A stretch of 64,000 nt of DNA from Zeugodacus cucurbitae (Eukaryota; Arthropoda; Insecta; Diptera; Tephritidae): positions 36,165,501-36,229,500 of the forward strand of contig NC_071667.1 in assembly GCF_028554725.1 (NCBI RefSeq), in the 5' to 3' direction. Made by a program: the position numbers and the translations under genes. Below are positions 1 through 10,533 of this stretch, in pieces. The notes beneath the pieces are model-generated. The model was given only the letters and a program-made list of their open reading frames with translations. It searched no databases and was not told the origin of the DNA. The stretch's first letter is position 1. Each line of letters opens with the position of its first letter.

Positions 1-1425
1 AGATTCCAATCGTCAGGCATGCTTTCTTCCGACCATATTCTGCAAAGAAGCTGATGCATGCACCTTATCGGTTCTTCGCCGCCGTATTTGAATAGCTCTG
101 CCGGTAATCTATCGGCCACCGCTGCTTTGTTGTTCTTCAAGCGGGTAATTGCTATTCGAATTTCTACATGATCGGGTAATGGAAAATCTGTTCCATCGCC
201 ATCGATTGGGGTCTCGGGTCCACCATCTCCTTGTCTTGTACTTTCACTGCCATTCAGCAGGTTGGAGAAGTGTTCCCTCCATAATCCCAGTATGCCCTGG
301 ACATCGGTTACCAGATTACCATCTTGGTCTCTACATGAGGATGCTCCGGTCTTGAAACCTTCGTTAAGTCACTTCATTTTTTCATAAAATTTTCGAGCAT
401 TACCTCTGTCTACCAGCTTCTCAAGCTCTTCGTACTCACGCATTTCGGCCTCTTTCTTTTTTTGTCTGCAGATGCGTCTCGCTTCCCTCTACAACTCTCA
501 ATATCTATACCATCCCGCACGTGTTGTGGTCGTTTGCAACGTTGCGAGGTAGGCAGTCTGTTTTCTCCTCGCTGCGAGACGGCAATCCTCATCGTACCAG
601 CTTGTTATTTGCCGTTGCCGAAATCCAATTGTTTCGGCTGCAGCGATACGCAGTGAGTTTGAGATGCCGTTCCACAGTTCCCTTATACCGAGATGCTGAT
701 GTGTATTCTCAGAGAGCAGGAGTGCAAGTCGAGTGGAGTATTTCGTGGCTGTCTATTGCGATTGCAGCTTTTCGACGTCGAACCTTCCTTTTGTTTGTTG
801 ACGGGCGTTCTTTGCTGCACAGAGGCGAGTGCGTATCTTTGCTGCTACTAGATAATGGTCCGAGTCTATATTTGGTCCTCGGAGCGTACGCACGTCTAAA
901 ACACAGGAGACATGTCTTCCGTCTATCACAACGTGATCGATTTGGTTACGCGTGTTTCGATCAGGAGACAGCCAAGTTGCTTGATGTATTTTCGGGCCCC
1001 AGCGAAGTCGATCAGTCTCAGGCCGTTTGGCGATGTTTCGTCATGGAGGCTGGATTTTCCGACAGTTATCCCAAAGACACATTCTTTACCCACCCTGGCG
1101 TTAAAATCTCCAAGCACGACTTTGACATCGTGGCGAGGGCAGCGCTCATAGGTGCGTTCTAGGCGCTCATAGAAAGCATATTTGGTCACATCGCCCTTCT
1201 CTTCCGTTGGGGCGTGGGCGCAAATCAGCGATATGTTGAAGAACCTCGCTTTGATGCTGATTGTGGCAAGACGTTCATCCACCGGGGTGAATGCCAGGAC
1301 TCGGCGACGGAGTCTCTCTCCCACCACAAATCCAACACCAAATTTGGAACCAGCTGGGCAGAGGCACTTTCCCAATTAAGGATCCGGACATTCCGAGTGC
1401 ATGCCCTTATATCATATGGGTATAT
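1..1425 (-). mobile_element. RTE-type non-LTR retrotransposon, copy A
   Basis: One of five copies of the same family here (others at 21063-22546, 26412-27906, 29330-32208 and 58143-60002). On the minus strand it reads an apurinic-type endonuclease (about 1410-830), a linker, then the start of the reverse transcriptase (about 170-1), where the window cuts it. The RT start carries the family block PAELFKYGG. Compared with copy C, about 130 bp are missing inside the N-terminal endonuclease near 1355. It is frameshifted and certainly dead. RTE assignment rests on the endonuclease-RT order and on the C-terminal IYGP...LRWLGHV block in sister copies. Confidence 0.85.
830..1410 (-). pseudogene. Endonuclease domain of RTE copy A (broken)
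   Basis: APE/EEP-type endonuclease that would nick target DNA for target-primed reverse transcription. Visible motifs in order: NVRILNWE near 1400, ICAHAPTEE near 1210, GDFNARVGKE near 1110 (catalytic Asp/Asn), and in another frame NQIDHVVIDGRH near 950 and an SDH-type motif near 860 (catalytic Asp-His). A frameshift near 930 separates the last two from the rest, and an internal deletion near 1355 removes the segment that holds the catalytic Glu in copy C. Such endonucleases are often auto-named 'craniofacial development protein 2-like'; that name has no functional meaning here. Confidence 0.8.
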
Positions 1426-1668
1426 AAACACACTAACAAAATTATAACTTCGACTTTTGAAGATATCTTATTTATTAGGTTTACTTAAAAAGATAAATGA
1501 ATACACGGAATACATTACTTTTCTAACTTCACTTGCCAGCGTTCGTTCTTAGATCATGTGGCGTTCTTCTTCTGCTGTCAGTTTGTAGGACGCAAGCGGC
1601 TTTTACACCTTTCATGTTCCACACATGGAAGAGCTGTCATCGGCTACAAGTGGCAGAGTTGCTATCGC

Positions 1669-2700
1669 TTACAGCTTTGCTATCGCTTTACGGCTTTCCT
1701 GACCCATTGCGGCGCCCTCGCCCGAGGTTCTGTCGTCTTCTTCACCCACGTCGTCTGGATCATCTGGTGGTAGTTCACTTAAAGATTTAAGTTAATCTGA
1801 TGAAAATACAGAAGTGCAGTGACGTTTGGTAGGCATGAGGTAGGTCCTCAACTGCATAGCGATCATTTGTCAAGACTTTGCTGATGATGAACGGTCCTTT
1901 GAATCGAGGTTCTAACTTACCTAATGTACCGGTGCTTATTGGCTCGTTCGTGGTCAATACTATATAATCTTGGTTGTATGTCGTCGGATGAGTATACTTT
2001 GCATCGTATAGCTTTCTGGAGTGTGCTCTTATATCGTTCACTCGCTGAGCCGTATCAGCCCGTAGTTGCAGTATATCGGAGTCGGTCATCAGTTTAGAAG
2101 TGCCTGGATGAATTGGTTCTGTAGGATGTCACGTGGCGTGTACCCGTAGAATAGTTGGAATGGTGTACAACCTGTTGTTTTATTATGAATGGTTTTGATG
2201 CTCCATTGTATTTGGCGTAAATTGTTGTCCCATTGTTTTTCGTCATCGGTAGAAGACAATAGCATGGATAGGACGATGCGGTTGGCGTACGCACTGCGTT
2301 GAGGATATGTTTGACGTTATTTTCGTTGCAAAACTTTTGGAACGTTTTCGAAGTGAAAGCCGTTTCACGGTCGGACACAATGCATTCAGATATTCCCAGA
2401 TAACTCGTTATCTCTAACAACCCTTGAATTACATGTCTTGACTGCTCGTAAAATCGTGAATTTTGTGAAAGAATCTACAATTACCAGGACATGCTCATTG
2501 CGTTTGGAACTTTTTGGGAATGGTCCCAGATGATCAATGTGAATTATCGTAAACGGTATCGACTTAACGTCGTCGTAGTGATATCGGCCGTCTCGTCGTC
2601 CACCAGGGGTTTTGTTAAAGCCACAACCCAAACATGTTTTAATGTAGCTTTTCATATAGTTGCGCATTTAGGGGAACCAGAATAGATTGGTGATTCGTTT
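1669..2700 (-). pseudogene. Integrase of Gypsy remnant G3 with acidic tail
   Basis: DDE integrase that would insert the cDNA. Seen in order on the minus strand: zinc-binding Cys pair in KTCLGCGF near 2640, first core Asp in IIHIDHLGPFP near 2550, second core Asp region in ECIVSDRETAFTSKTF near 2380 (usual form DRGTAF), and C-terminal GKLEPRFKGPF near 1910. A run rich in Asp/Glu (DDPDDVGEEDD near 1750) precedes the stop at 1669. The catalytic Glu region around 2280-2200 is scrambled by frameshifts. Non-functional. Confidence 0.75.
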
Positions 2701-2766
2701 TATTGTTTTGTCAACATCCATATGTCCTGCCTTATCGTGGCATTCGTGAAGTATCTGGAATCTCAA

Positions 2767-3310
2767 CTATTTTCGATATAAACGTCCTAGTTGGATGACG
2801 TCGTCAGCGTATTCAGGGCTCGGAGTATTTGGCATTTCCTTAACGATGTTCTTAATTTTCTCATCTTGTAGTTGGACACTTAACAACCAATCAGACTTGT
2901 CGATAATTAGTTTTGAAACTTCCAGATCAGCGGTATCTAATTCGTGTGCATTTTCATAAGGTGCGCGACTAAACGCGTCGACTTGACCGATACGTGAACC
3001 TGGTCGACGTTGAATCTCAACGTCGAATTCTTGGCTTCTCAACCACCATAGAGCAATGCGTGACATGAGCTCTCGTTTCTCCATCGTTGTTCTTAAAGCA
3101 TTGCAATCATTGATGGCCTTTACTTTTTCCGTAGACGTAATATTTGAATCTTTCCAAAAGTTCCATCACTGCTTCATAGCAGTGAAAACGTTTTCGTTGT
3201 CGGTAGTAGAGCGACTGTAATATGCGATCGGGTGCAGTTGTCCATTCTTGGCTTGCAACAGAACGCTTGCAAGGCCGATAGAGCTGGCGTCTGTATGTAT
3301 CGATAAAAAT
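2767..3310 (-). pseudogene. RNase H domain of Gypsy remnant G3
   Basis: Degrades the RNA strand during reverse transcription. Visible pieces are TDASSIGLASVLLQ near 3290 (first catalytic Asp), IAYYSRSTTDNENVF near 3220, YYVYGK near 3125, ALWWLRSQEFDVEIQRRPG near 3040 and VDAFSRAP near 2970, where the family usually has DALSR. The frame is interrupted near 3170-3100, so the domain is split over three frames. After it comes a spacer leading to the integrase zinc-binding region. Confidence 0.75.
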
Positions 3311-4157
3311 AAAATAAATATGTAGAAACAAATTAGTGAAGTGTAAATACATGTAAAGAACAAAATATATGTGAAAAATTCGGTGAAAAGTAACGTGTTA
3401 AAAATTGTTAATTTTTAAACTTTGAATACGAATATCTCGAAAACTATAGTTTGCGGCGGCTATAATTATATATCGTCGAAATCGTGGGACGATATACTAA
3501 AGCCGACCCATATTGCTGACATTGAAGGCACTGAGAATTGTCAAAAGAAAAACATACACATGGTTTTGTAATGATTTTATCTTTATAATTGTTATTAAAA
3601 AGTAAATTTTTTTTAATAAGAAATTAATGCGACTTTCAGTCTAAAATAAAAAATATTAGATCGAAGTATTTGAGAAAATGCTTGGTTAGTACCTCGAGGC
3701 ACTTAAGCGGGATTCATTTAAGTGCCTTTCCCGCTTAAGTGTCTCAAAAGTCTTGCATGTTAAGAAGGGGCACTTAAGCGGGGATAACTGTATTGTTTAA
3801 TTTTGTCCTTCATTTTGGGAACCCAATATGATTGTATTATGCACTGAAAACTTTTTCACTTCCCATTTGACCCATTTCATCGCGAATACTTTCTCAATAA
3901 ATGTACTTCCATCTCATTTGTTATATAAAATTGTATATTTAGCCCGTTTTTTTCTATAAGCTAAGCCATTCCGCATTTCAAAAACATTATTTTTCCTGTT
4001 TTGCAACTCTCCCCGGATCTCAATAATTTACAACCCTATTTTGACAAATTGATAGATTGAGCTCAAACGTGTTTTCTTCAAGAACTAGGATTACGATGTT
4101 CGAGAACATAATGAAAGTTTTGCAATTCAAGATAACTCGTTATCTCATTAACGTTTT
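3311..4157. other. AT-rich spacer without recognisable gene
   Basis: No coding potential that I can support. The only structure is the cluster of GCACTTAAGCGGG motifs described separately at 3696-3792. Confidence 0.5.
3696..3792. repeat. Inverted and direct copies of a pogo/Tigger-like terminal motif
   Basis: GAGGCACTTAAGCGGG at 3696-3711 is inverted at 3730-3745 with one mismatch and repeated in direct orientation at 3767-3783. Read on the minus strand from 3792, the last copy is TACAGTTATCCCCGCTTAAG. That form resembles the TA plus CAGT... ends of pogo/Tigger elements (family knowledge). No partner end or transposase was found nearby, so it may be an isolated end or a MITE scrap. Confidence 0.45.
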
Positions 4158-5315
4158 TTTATACTCGCAAGAAAGTTGCTAAGAGATATTATAGTTTTGT
4201 TCACATAACGGTTGTCTGTAACACCCAAAATTAAACGATTTAGATATAGGGTTACATATACCAAAGTGATCAGGGCGACGAGTCGAGTCAAAATCCGAAT
4301 GTCTGTCCGTCCGTCCGTCTGTGCAAGATGTAACTTGAGTAAAAAATAAGATATCTTGATGAAATTTAGCACACTTGTTTCTTGGCACCATAGGAAGGTT
4401 GCTTTCGAAGATGGGCAAAATCGGCCCACAAAATGGCGAAAAACGAAAACACATAAAATGCCATAACTAAGCCATAAATAAAGCTATGGAAATAAAATTT
4501 GGTACAAAGGATTGCACTAGGAAAGGGCATATTTGGATGAAGTGGGCGGGGCTACGCCCACAAATAGATTTTTTGTATATATCTGGTAAACTAATAAAGC
4601 TATATAAACCAAACTTTTTGCAGTCGGTTTCCCTACGTACCCCACCATACACCATGAAAATTGTTGAAATCGGATAATAAGCACACCCACCTCCCATACA
4701 AAGGTTAGGCTGAAAATTACTAAAAGTGCGTTAACTCACTAACGAAAACACAAATTTCACACAAGAGATAGCAGAAAGAAGCTGCACTCAGATCTTTTTA
4801 CAAAACGGAAAATGGGCGTGGCATCGCCCACTTATGGGTCAAATACCATATCTCAGGAACTACTCGAAAGATTTCAATCAAATTCGGTATATAATATTTT
4901 CTTGCCATCCTGATGACACACAACAACGACAACTTCCCATCTAACTCAATTTTGAATTCCATTTGATTCCTTCACTGTATTAGATATACATAAAGAACCA
5001 ATGAAGATTGTTAAATTAAAGTTTACACAAATACTGTATATGATCCGTGACATTACTTGTGAAAAAATTGTCGAAATCGGACTATAGCTTTTCAATGCCC
5101 CGGATATCGAATATGATGAACTTAGTGCCTTATGGTAATTTTTCACCGAAAATATCGGTAAATCTCTCAGATATCTTAATATAATTCAGAGGAAATCTTT
5201 TTCTTCAAATAGTTTGTCTCTGTATCAGAAATGGTTAAAATCAGGTCATAAGTTCCCCTAGCTCTTATATAGCTAATTATATGATTTTCCAAAATACGAT
5301 GGATTTAATAGCTTA
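4158..5315 (+). repeat. DINE-1-like dispersed repeat, copy 1
   Basis: Non-coding repeat family with eight loci in this window. Landmarks of this copy: a 5' palindrome made of TATACTCGCAA and TTGCTAAGAGATA at 4159-4189; CACATAACGGTTGT at 4201; a (GTCY)n run at 4300-4322; the block AAAATCGGCCCACAAAATGG near 4418; and the AATGGGCGTGGCATCGCCCA block near 4811. The 3' end is missing after about 5315. Layout matches Drosophila DINE-1/mini-me elements, which are non-autonomous Helentron relatives (inference from layout, not from a search). Confidence 0.7.
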
Positions 5316-5904
5316 TAAATCGGGTAGCATATGAAATACGTAGCCAAATTAAATGATCATATATTAGGCCTGTTTTATTTGACCACCATAAGCTAATAGC
5401 TAAATCATGGACAAATAAAACGCATTTAGCTTATTTCTTATCTTCGCTTAAAAATTAATTGTGTTGGCAATGCGAGCCCGAACTTTCAGCTGAAATGTAA
5501 TTTATTTGCTTTTCTATAATATTCTGAGATTTTAAGGAATCTACAATTATTATTAGATCCAGGATGGTCTAAATAAATATGGATAAAGTTCGATAGAATT
5601 TAAAATTTTGGTTTGTTTATAGTTTTATCTGTCAAAATGAGTTTTCTCGCTATTGCCAACTACTTTTTTAGGAAAAAACCGAACTATTGTGAATGAAAAA
5701 AGCTATGAACTGGCAATGCCTCTAGTTCAATTATGTTTTGAAGCAACAATGCTTGGTGAGACAAATGTCATACAAGCATTTGCTTTTGCTTCTCTTAGTG
5801 TGTTGTTGATTTGATTTGTTCGCTGAGAGCAAAACATTGCATTGTCATGTTAAAAGAAAGACTTGAAACAAGGAGTAAGCCCGCTTGTGCAGCAGTTTAA
5901 TGTG
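5316..5904. other. Spacer with a small imperfect hairpin
   Basis: No gene seen. Around 5371-5423 a TGTTTTATTTG/CAAATAAAACGC inverted repeat forms a short stem; similar ACAAATAAAA words recur near 19335, 19403 and 23709, so it may be debris of an older repeat. Confidence 0.35.
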
Positions 5905-6107
5905 TACCAAGTTTCGTCAAGATATCTCAATTTTTACTCAAGTTATACAAGTCAGACAAACATCCGGATTTCGAATACACTCGTCATCCTGATCATTTAT
6001 GTACATATATATAACCCCATTTATTTCTGGGTGATACAAACAACCGTTATGTGAACAAAACTATTATATTCTCTTTAGCAACTTTGTTGCGAGAGATTAA
6101 AAAGCAT
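5905..6107 (-). repeat. DINE-1-like repeat, copy 2 (5' part only)
   Basis: Reverse-oriented 5' end of the same family. It shows GTACCAAGTTTCGTCAAGAT near 5909, CATCCGGATTTCGAATAC near 5962, AACCGTTATGTGAACAAAAC near 6043 and the terminal palindrome AGCAACTTTGTTGCGAGAG near 6078. The (GTCY)n run is reduced to a remnant. Confidence 0.65.
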
Positions 6108-6445
6108 TTGCTCATTTCTGTAATACTAAATTGAAGCTAATGAAGTTTTGATGTCGACGCTTAAAAAACGATTATCTTTCATGACTTGGCAAATTCCGCA
6201 CATGTGCAGACTGCGCTCCTCACATCTGTTGGGCTGGAGGAGGATAATTGGTGGGTTTATTATTATTATAAATAAATTAAATATGTATATTTGTAATTAT
6301 AATTAATATATTTCATTAAATCATAAGAAACAGCCTGAGTATTCATCAACTCAACCTATACTTAGCTTTAGCTGTATTTGTTAAAAGTTTTTCTAGAAGA
6401 AAATTCTCTAAATATACTAAATAGAACATATTTCTATATTTATAG
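6108..6445. other. Spacer upstream of candidate spliced gene
   Basis: A short ATG-led frame starts at 6152 and stays open past a possible GT donor near 6250, but it does not join in frame to the exon at 6446. No assignment. Confidence 0.3.
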
Positions 6446-7017
6446 TTTAAAAAGGGATATTGCCCAAATATTTACGACTGGTTAAATAAAAGAACTGCTG
6501 ATTATGCTTTCCAAAACTTACTGAATGAAAGCTTTAACAGTAAATTTAAAAATGAACGAAAGAAGATATTTGAAAAAGGAGACAAAACATTTCAAAAAGA
6601 TTCCACCGGGGTTCATATATTTCCAACAATTCCAGATAAGAGGCGGGTATGCTACTCATAAATAGTTTACAAATAATTGGAGCTATATACATATATAAAT
6701 TTGCTATTACATAATTTATGAACAGAATCACGACAACTACGCAGAATTATTTGAATGCAGAGTTCGTACGCCAAAGAAAAACACCCGTAATTCTAATATT
6801 AATTCTAAGGAACCTAACATTCATGAAAAAATAATGAAGAATGATGAAGGCTTAATTTCCCCTAATGGTTTTCATGCGTAAGTTAACATCATTAAATAAT
6901 AAATAAATATTATCAACTTTTTTTCTTAAATTTTCTAGCTTCGTTAGATCGCTTATTACCATCGAAAAATTATTAATGTTAATTTCACTCAAGATAACGC
7001 GTGTTCATAAAAGCTGA
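6446..7017 (+). CDS. Candidate three-exon host gene fragment, function unknown
   Basis: Three blocks join in one open frame using consensus splice sites. Exon a is 6446-6646 (67 codons, after TATAG, donor GTATGC). Exon b is 6726-6877 (after AACAG, donor GTAAGT). Exon c is 6939-7017 (after a pyrimidine-rich TTTTCTAG), ending in TGA. Introns are 80 and 61 bp, typical for flies, and phases agree (0 and 2). The peptide is Lys/Asn rich and starts KKGYCPNIYDWLNKRTADY. I do not recognise it. There is no start codon, so earlier exons are missing or lie beyond the DINE-1-like insertion. Exon c runs into a repeat and may be a read-through end. Confidence 0.4.
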
Positions 7018-7245
7018 TTGGCTCACAAATTACACAGCCACAAAAAAAATTGTCATGACCTTAGTGTCTTACTATATGCCTTATGGTTTTTGGGTCGCTG
7101 AATCCGAATCCCAGGTCCATTTAATCCCATCAGATCAGGGTTATGACATAACTCAGAAAACCAATATGGTGGACAGCGTTTTTAAAAATTCATCGGCCAA
7201 ATTCTTTGTCAAATTAGACTATTAAAAACAGTCCTTTGTAATGCC
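7018..7245 (+). repeat. Small interspersed repeat B, copy 1
   Basis: Two blocks are shared with 17790-18117: the first (around TTGTCATGACCTTAGTGTCT, 7050) occurs there inverted, the second (around CCCATCAGATCAGGGTTATG, 7127) occurs there in the same orientation. The unit is therefore a rearranged or foldback-like non-coding repeat. Family unknown. Confidence 0.45.
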
Positions 7246-7252
7246 ATAAAAT

Positions 7253-7480
7253 TCAACCCCCTGACTTAAATTTAAGAATTGACAAAGTGCCTCGAATCTC
7301 CCACAAATTTGCAGAGTTTTTTTGCCTAGATCTCGTAAAAGTGGGGCATTGCAAACGGAAATGTTGGAACGATTCTTCTTCATCCAGTAGCGTCGGAATG
7401 AAGTCGAAGCCCCCGAGAACGCACTCCCTTATATGCCTAGCCTCTCTGATCCTCATAGCAGTTTTTACGGGGTGTTATAT
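7253..7480 (-). pseudogene. C-terminal scrap of RNase H-bearing non-LTR element
   Basis: The minus-strand peptide contains REARHIRECVLGG followed by LDEEESFQHFRLQCPTFTRSR and a WEIRGTLSILKF tail. The same blocks occur at 38240-38270 and 38730-38850 in the non-LTR remnant at 37069-38910, so both derive from one family. Here they are adjacent, meaning the RNase H region between them was lost. Confidence 0.6.
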
Positions 7481-7750
7481 GCAGTAGGGAATTCAGAGCT
7501 TTTTAGCTGTTGAAGTCTTTTCAACAACAGCACACGTGAATTCCGTAGAACATTATAGGTTTGATTATTGATTCATATAGCCAAAGAACTACTTTTGGTG
7601 AGAAGCCCCATGTTTTACCGATGGCTCCTCTACAAAAATACAGGACAACCGATGCCTTTTATGCTCTTTAGGCAATGTTGGCTTTCTTTTCTCAAAAAAA
7701 TTTTAACATTAATTCTGCCCAGTACTCGGGTTTTCAAATTGTGAGTGAGA

Positions 7751-7755
7751 GTTGA
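7751..7755. repeat. Target site duplication GTTGA, left
   Basis: GTTGA directly abuts the outer end of the left LTR and is repeated at 17228-17232. BEL/Pao elements normally make 4-6 bp duplications, so this fixes the element boundaries. Confidence 0.85.
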
Positions 7756-8336
7756 TGTTTAGTTGAAGCACATTTGTTCAGTTGAAGCACTGGTATACTT
7801 ACTTATGGAATTATCACCAGACTTTAAAAAGGGCAAACACACAATATTTCGAAAACGTTATAAAATTTTATTCTTAAATTTAATAAGTTGCACTTCTCCT
7901 TGATGGAGGATAATTCGTTTATTACAATTTTAAAATGAATAAGTAAATGTTGGGATGGTTAACCACACACACACACAGCGCGCGAAAAGATTGCTCCAGG
8001 TGGGACTACGACTGCGAGTTGGTAACACGATATGTAGAAACGTAAAGGATGTCGAACTCGAAAAGTTACCAAACCTTCTGGTTCACGAATGAAATCGAAT
8101 GAGAGTGATCCCGTTGGGATCAATCCCTTTTAATGATTTGGATGGTGAATACCACACTCGACTCGTTGATGATCGTGTGGTTGTTGTGTCGTACGATGAG
8201 CGGTGTTAGATTCTGTGTATAATGCGTGCGTGTGTAGTGGTGTGGGTTGTGTCTGTTGTGTTGAGATGTGATATGATGTAATGTGATGTGATGCGTGGTT
8301 GATGTCGCAAGGCCATATGAACATGTCATGTGAACA
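7756..8336 (-). repeat. BEL element 3' LTR
   Basis: 581 bp, bounded by TG...CA in element orientation. It matches 16659-17227 almost throughout; the main difference is a replacement near 8085-8105, where this copy carries about 12 extra bases. It contains a (CA)n run near 7964 and a purine/GT-rich zone near 8210-8300. Confidence 0.9.
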
Positions 8337-8350
8337 TCCCGGCCCCCCTA
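8337..8350 (-). promoter_or_regulatory. Polypurine tract of BEL element
   Basis: Read on the minus strand: TAGGGGGGCCGGGA immediately before the 3' LTR, the expected place for plus-strand DNA priming. It lies only 6 bp beyond the ORF3 stop codon. Confidence 0.75.
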
Positions 8351-8356
8351 GGCGGA

Positions 8357-8977
8357 TTAATCGCCCAGGAGCCTCTGCAGCTGTTGCAGCGTGTCGACTA
8401 CAGCTTTCAACCCTGTTGAACGTCGTTGTTGTTGGCGATGAGTGTGGCGTGGCGGAGATGGCCGCGAGCGTGCAGTGGTTGATCTAGTGCGATGGGCTCG
8501 TCGTCGTTGGATTGGGTTGCTGTGGGGTCTGTGCCGTGTGTTGATATGATTTGATGACGGGTTGGCTCGCCTGGGAAATCGGTGGAATAGAGTGTGATCC
8601 GGCAGTTGGCAGTATTGACATGCGCCGTCAGCCCAGCATTCTATGGTGGCGTGGTCATCTGCCAAGCAGGTCATGCAATGCCCGTGGGCTCTTGCAACCT
8701 GTTGTCTTTGAGCGGGCTTCATGCTCTGGAATATGGAACACCTTTTAAGGACGTGAGGGCGATGGCACAGGCTGCACCGTGGATAAACCCGGTTTTCTCT
8801 TGGCTGCTCTTCGCCTCTTTCTCCTGCTGCGGTAGCGGATAGTGGTCCCGTACTCATTAGTGTCCTCGGAGCAGCGACGGGAGCAACTATTTCGGACCTA
8901 ACAGCTTTGGGGCCACTTGGTCTGTCTTCTACGTCCATTTCTATGATGATAGGAATATATATTAAATCTTGGTTCAT
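8357..8977 (-). CDS. BEL ORF3: zinc-knuckle accessory protein
   Basis: 206-codon intact frame between pol and the 3' LTR, where env would sit in envelope-bearing elements. The protein has three Cys/His clusters: RCSLCHRPHVLKRC (about residues 68-81), HCMTCLADDHATIEC (about 100-114) and CQYCQLPDHTLFHRF (about 120-134). These mirror the gag nucleocapsid knuckles of the same element. An Arg-rich stretch follows (about 140-190, many RR/RP pairs), then a Leu-rich end LKAVVDTLQQLQRLLGD. No signal peptide or membrane segment is seen, so it is not an envelope. A nucleic-acid-binding, nucleocapsid-like accessory role is inferred. Start chosen at the first Met of the frame. Confidence 0.75.
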   Translation of the reverse strand: MNQDLIYIPIIIEMDVEDRPSGPKAVRSEIVAPVAAPRTLMSTGPLSATAAGERGEEQPRENRVYPRCSLCHRPHVLKRCSIFQSMKPAQRQQVARAHGHCMTCLADDHATIECWADGACQYCQLPDHTLFHRFPRRANPSSNHINTRHRPHSNPIQRRRAHRTRSTTARSRPSPPRHTHRQQQRRSTGLKAVVDTLQQLQRLLGD

Positions 8978-9130
8978 GGTTTAAATTAATGATATTTATG
9001 GTTATGTTTGGTCATATATCAATATACATATATTCTAGTTTAATTTTGTTAATTTCTTTGCATATACGGATTGTAAAGATTGTATTGCGGAGGTTTTTGC
9101 GAATTTGCGGTATTTGTGATTTATTTTTGA

Positions 9131-10533
9131 TTAATTTTGCGATTTATTTTGCGGTTTAGGTTGGTGTTCTTCGCTGTTTGGAAGAAAGCACAATTTTACG
9201 ACTGGTCGAGTTAATATGCCGGTTTGTGTTCGTACATCGGCTACTCTTATGTGACCATCTGATCCTCGATGAACCTTTTCAATGCGGCCTAGTCGCCATT
9301 CCGTTGGAGGAAGGCATTCGTCCTGGATGATGACGCTGTTTTCCATCTATATCTCTTATAGAGATCTTTAAGATAATCCTCCTTCCATCTGTGGCTGAAT
9401 TCGTGATGGAGAATCTTTATTCTTTCCCATCGATTTATTAAAGAGAGTGAGTCTCCTTCTGTCTCAGGTATGGCGAGAAGAGGAGCTCCTCTTAAGAAAT
9501 GACCTGGTGTGAGGGCTGTGAAATCGGAGGGATCTTGCGAGAGAGGTGATATTGGTCTTGAGTTTAGTACGGCTTCTATTCTAGCCAGTAGTGTGGTAAA
9601 CTCCTCGTAATTGAATTTATGATTGCCGGCCGTTTTCTTCAAATGGGACTTAAAGCTCTTTACTGCTGATTCCCACAGTCCGCCCATATGTGGAGAACAT
9701 GGGGGTATAAATTGCCAATCGATCCCTTGGGGTGCATATTTATTGACAATTTCAGGAGAGACTTCTTTCATGAAGTTTATAAACTCCTTCTCTGTGGCTC
9801 TTTGGGCTCCGACAAAGTTTTTACCATTGTCGCTCATTATCTTTGAAGGAAATCCGCGTCGACCGACAAAGCGTGCAAATGCTGCAAGAAAAGCCGCAGT
9901 AGTCAGATCTGAACATAGCTCGAGGTGTACTGCCTTTGTCGTAAATCATACAAAAACAGCCACATACCCCTTTCTGAAAGAGGACGACCTTAACATTGAG
10001 GCCTTTATCTGGAAAGGTCCAGCAGAGTCAACCCCAGTGATGGTAAAGGGTAGAGCATAATTGCAGCGTTCAGGTGGTAAGGCTGCCATTATCTGCGTAC
10101 GCATCTTGTGTTTGTATATAGTACACTGTTTACACATGAAGATGGTTCTTTTAATTTGTGGCTTTAGTCGCGGTATATAAAATTCTTGTCGGACCATTTG
10201 TTGCATCAAGCGATGCTCACCATGCATTGTAAGCTGGTGGAGATATATTAGGAATAGATAAGTAAAGCGAGATTTCTCTGGAATAATGATGGGATGCCGT
10301 TCGTTGTAACTGAGGCTGGAGTTCGCTAGTCTTCCATTTGCCCTGATTAATCCCTTAGCGTCCAAGAATGGATTTAAGACGAGAAGAGAGCTTCCCTTTT
10401 CGAGAGGTTGTCTATCTAACAACTTAGATTTTTCTCGATTGAAATAGCGAGTTTGGGTGTATGTGATGATACTAACTTTGGCATGGTGCAAGTCGGAATG
10501 CGTTAGTTGCACGAAAGGGTCATTTGGTATTCC
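9131..10533 (-). pseudogene. BEL pol, integrase and C-terminal domain (broken)
   Basis: DDE integrase. On the minus strand: zinc-binding HRLMQQMVRQEF...CKQC near 10210-10120, first core Asp in TITGVDSAGPFQIK near 10035, second in MSDNGKNFVGAQ near 9835, third (Glu) in MGGLWESAVKSF near 9690, then LLARIEAVLNSRPI near 9570. The WRLGRIEKVHRG end near 9290 is a C-terminal domain typical of BEL. All three catalytic acids are present. Breaks: in-frame TGA at about 9948 (after YVAVFV) and a frame change with small loss near 9345. Confidence 0.85.

Larger units (their letters stand above)
1669..3310 (-). mobile_element. Ty3/Gypsy pol remnant (element G3)
   Basis: Minus-strand pol fragment carrying RNase H, integrase and an acidic C-terminal tail. 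It begins abruptly near 3310 inside RNase H, so gag, protease and most of RT are missing. The pol stop is TAA at 1671-1669. Between the stop and RTE copy A (about 1430-1668) sits sequence with an AATAAA and an AT-rich end that may be part of a 3' LTR, but I cannot find a second LTR. It is a different lineage from G1 and G2. Confidence 0.75.

Noticed and set aside
521..1162. 213-codon plus-strand frame at the left edge
   Set aside because: It is the antisense of the RTE linker and endonuclease, whose motifs are clear on the minus strand.
8281..8330. His/Thr-rich antisense frames in the LTR (also near 17100-17200)
   Set aside because: They are produced by the GT-rich part of the BEL LTR and occur in both LTR copies; low-complexity artefact.
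8357..8977. Envelope gene of the BEL element
   Set aside because: No signal peptide, glycosylation pattern or membrane segment; Cys/His knuckles instead.
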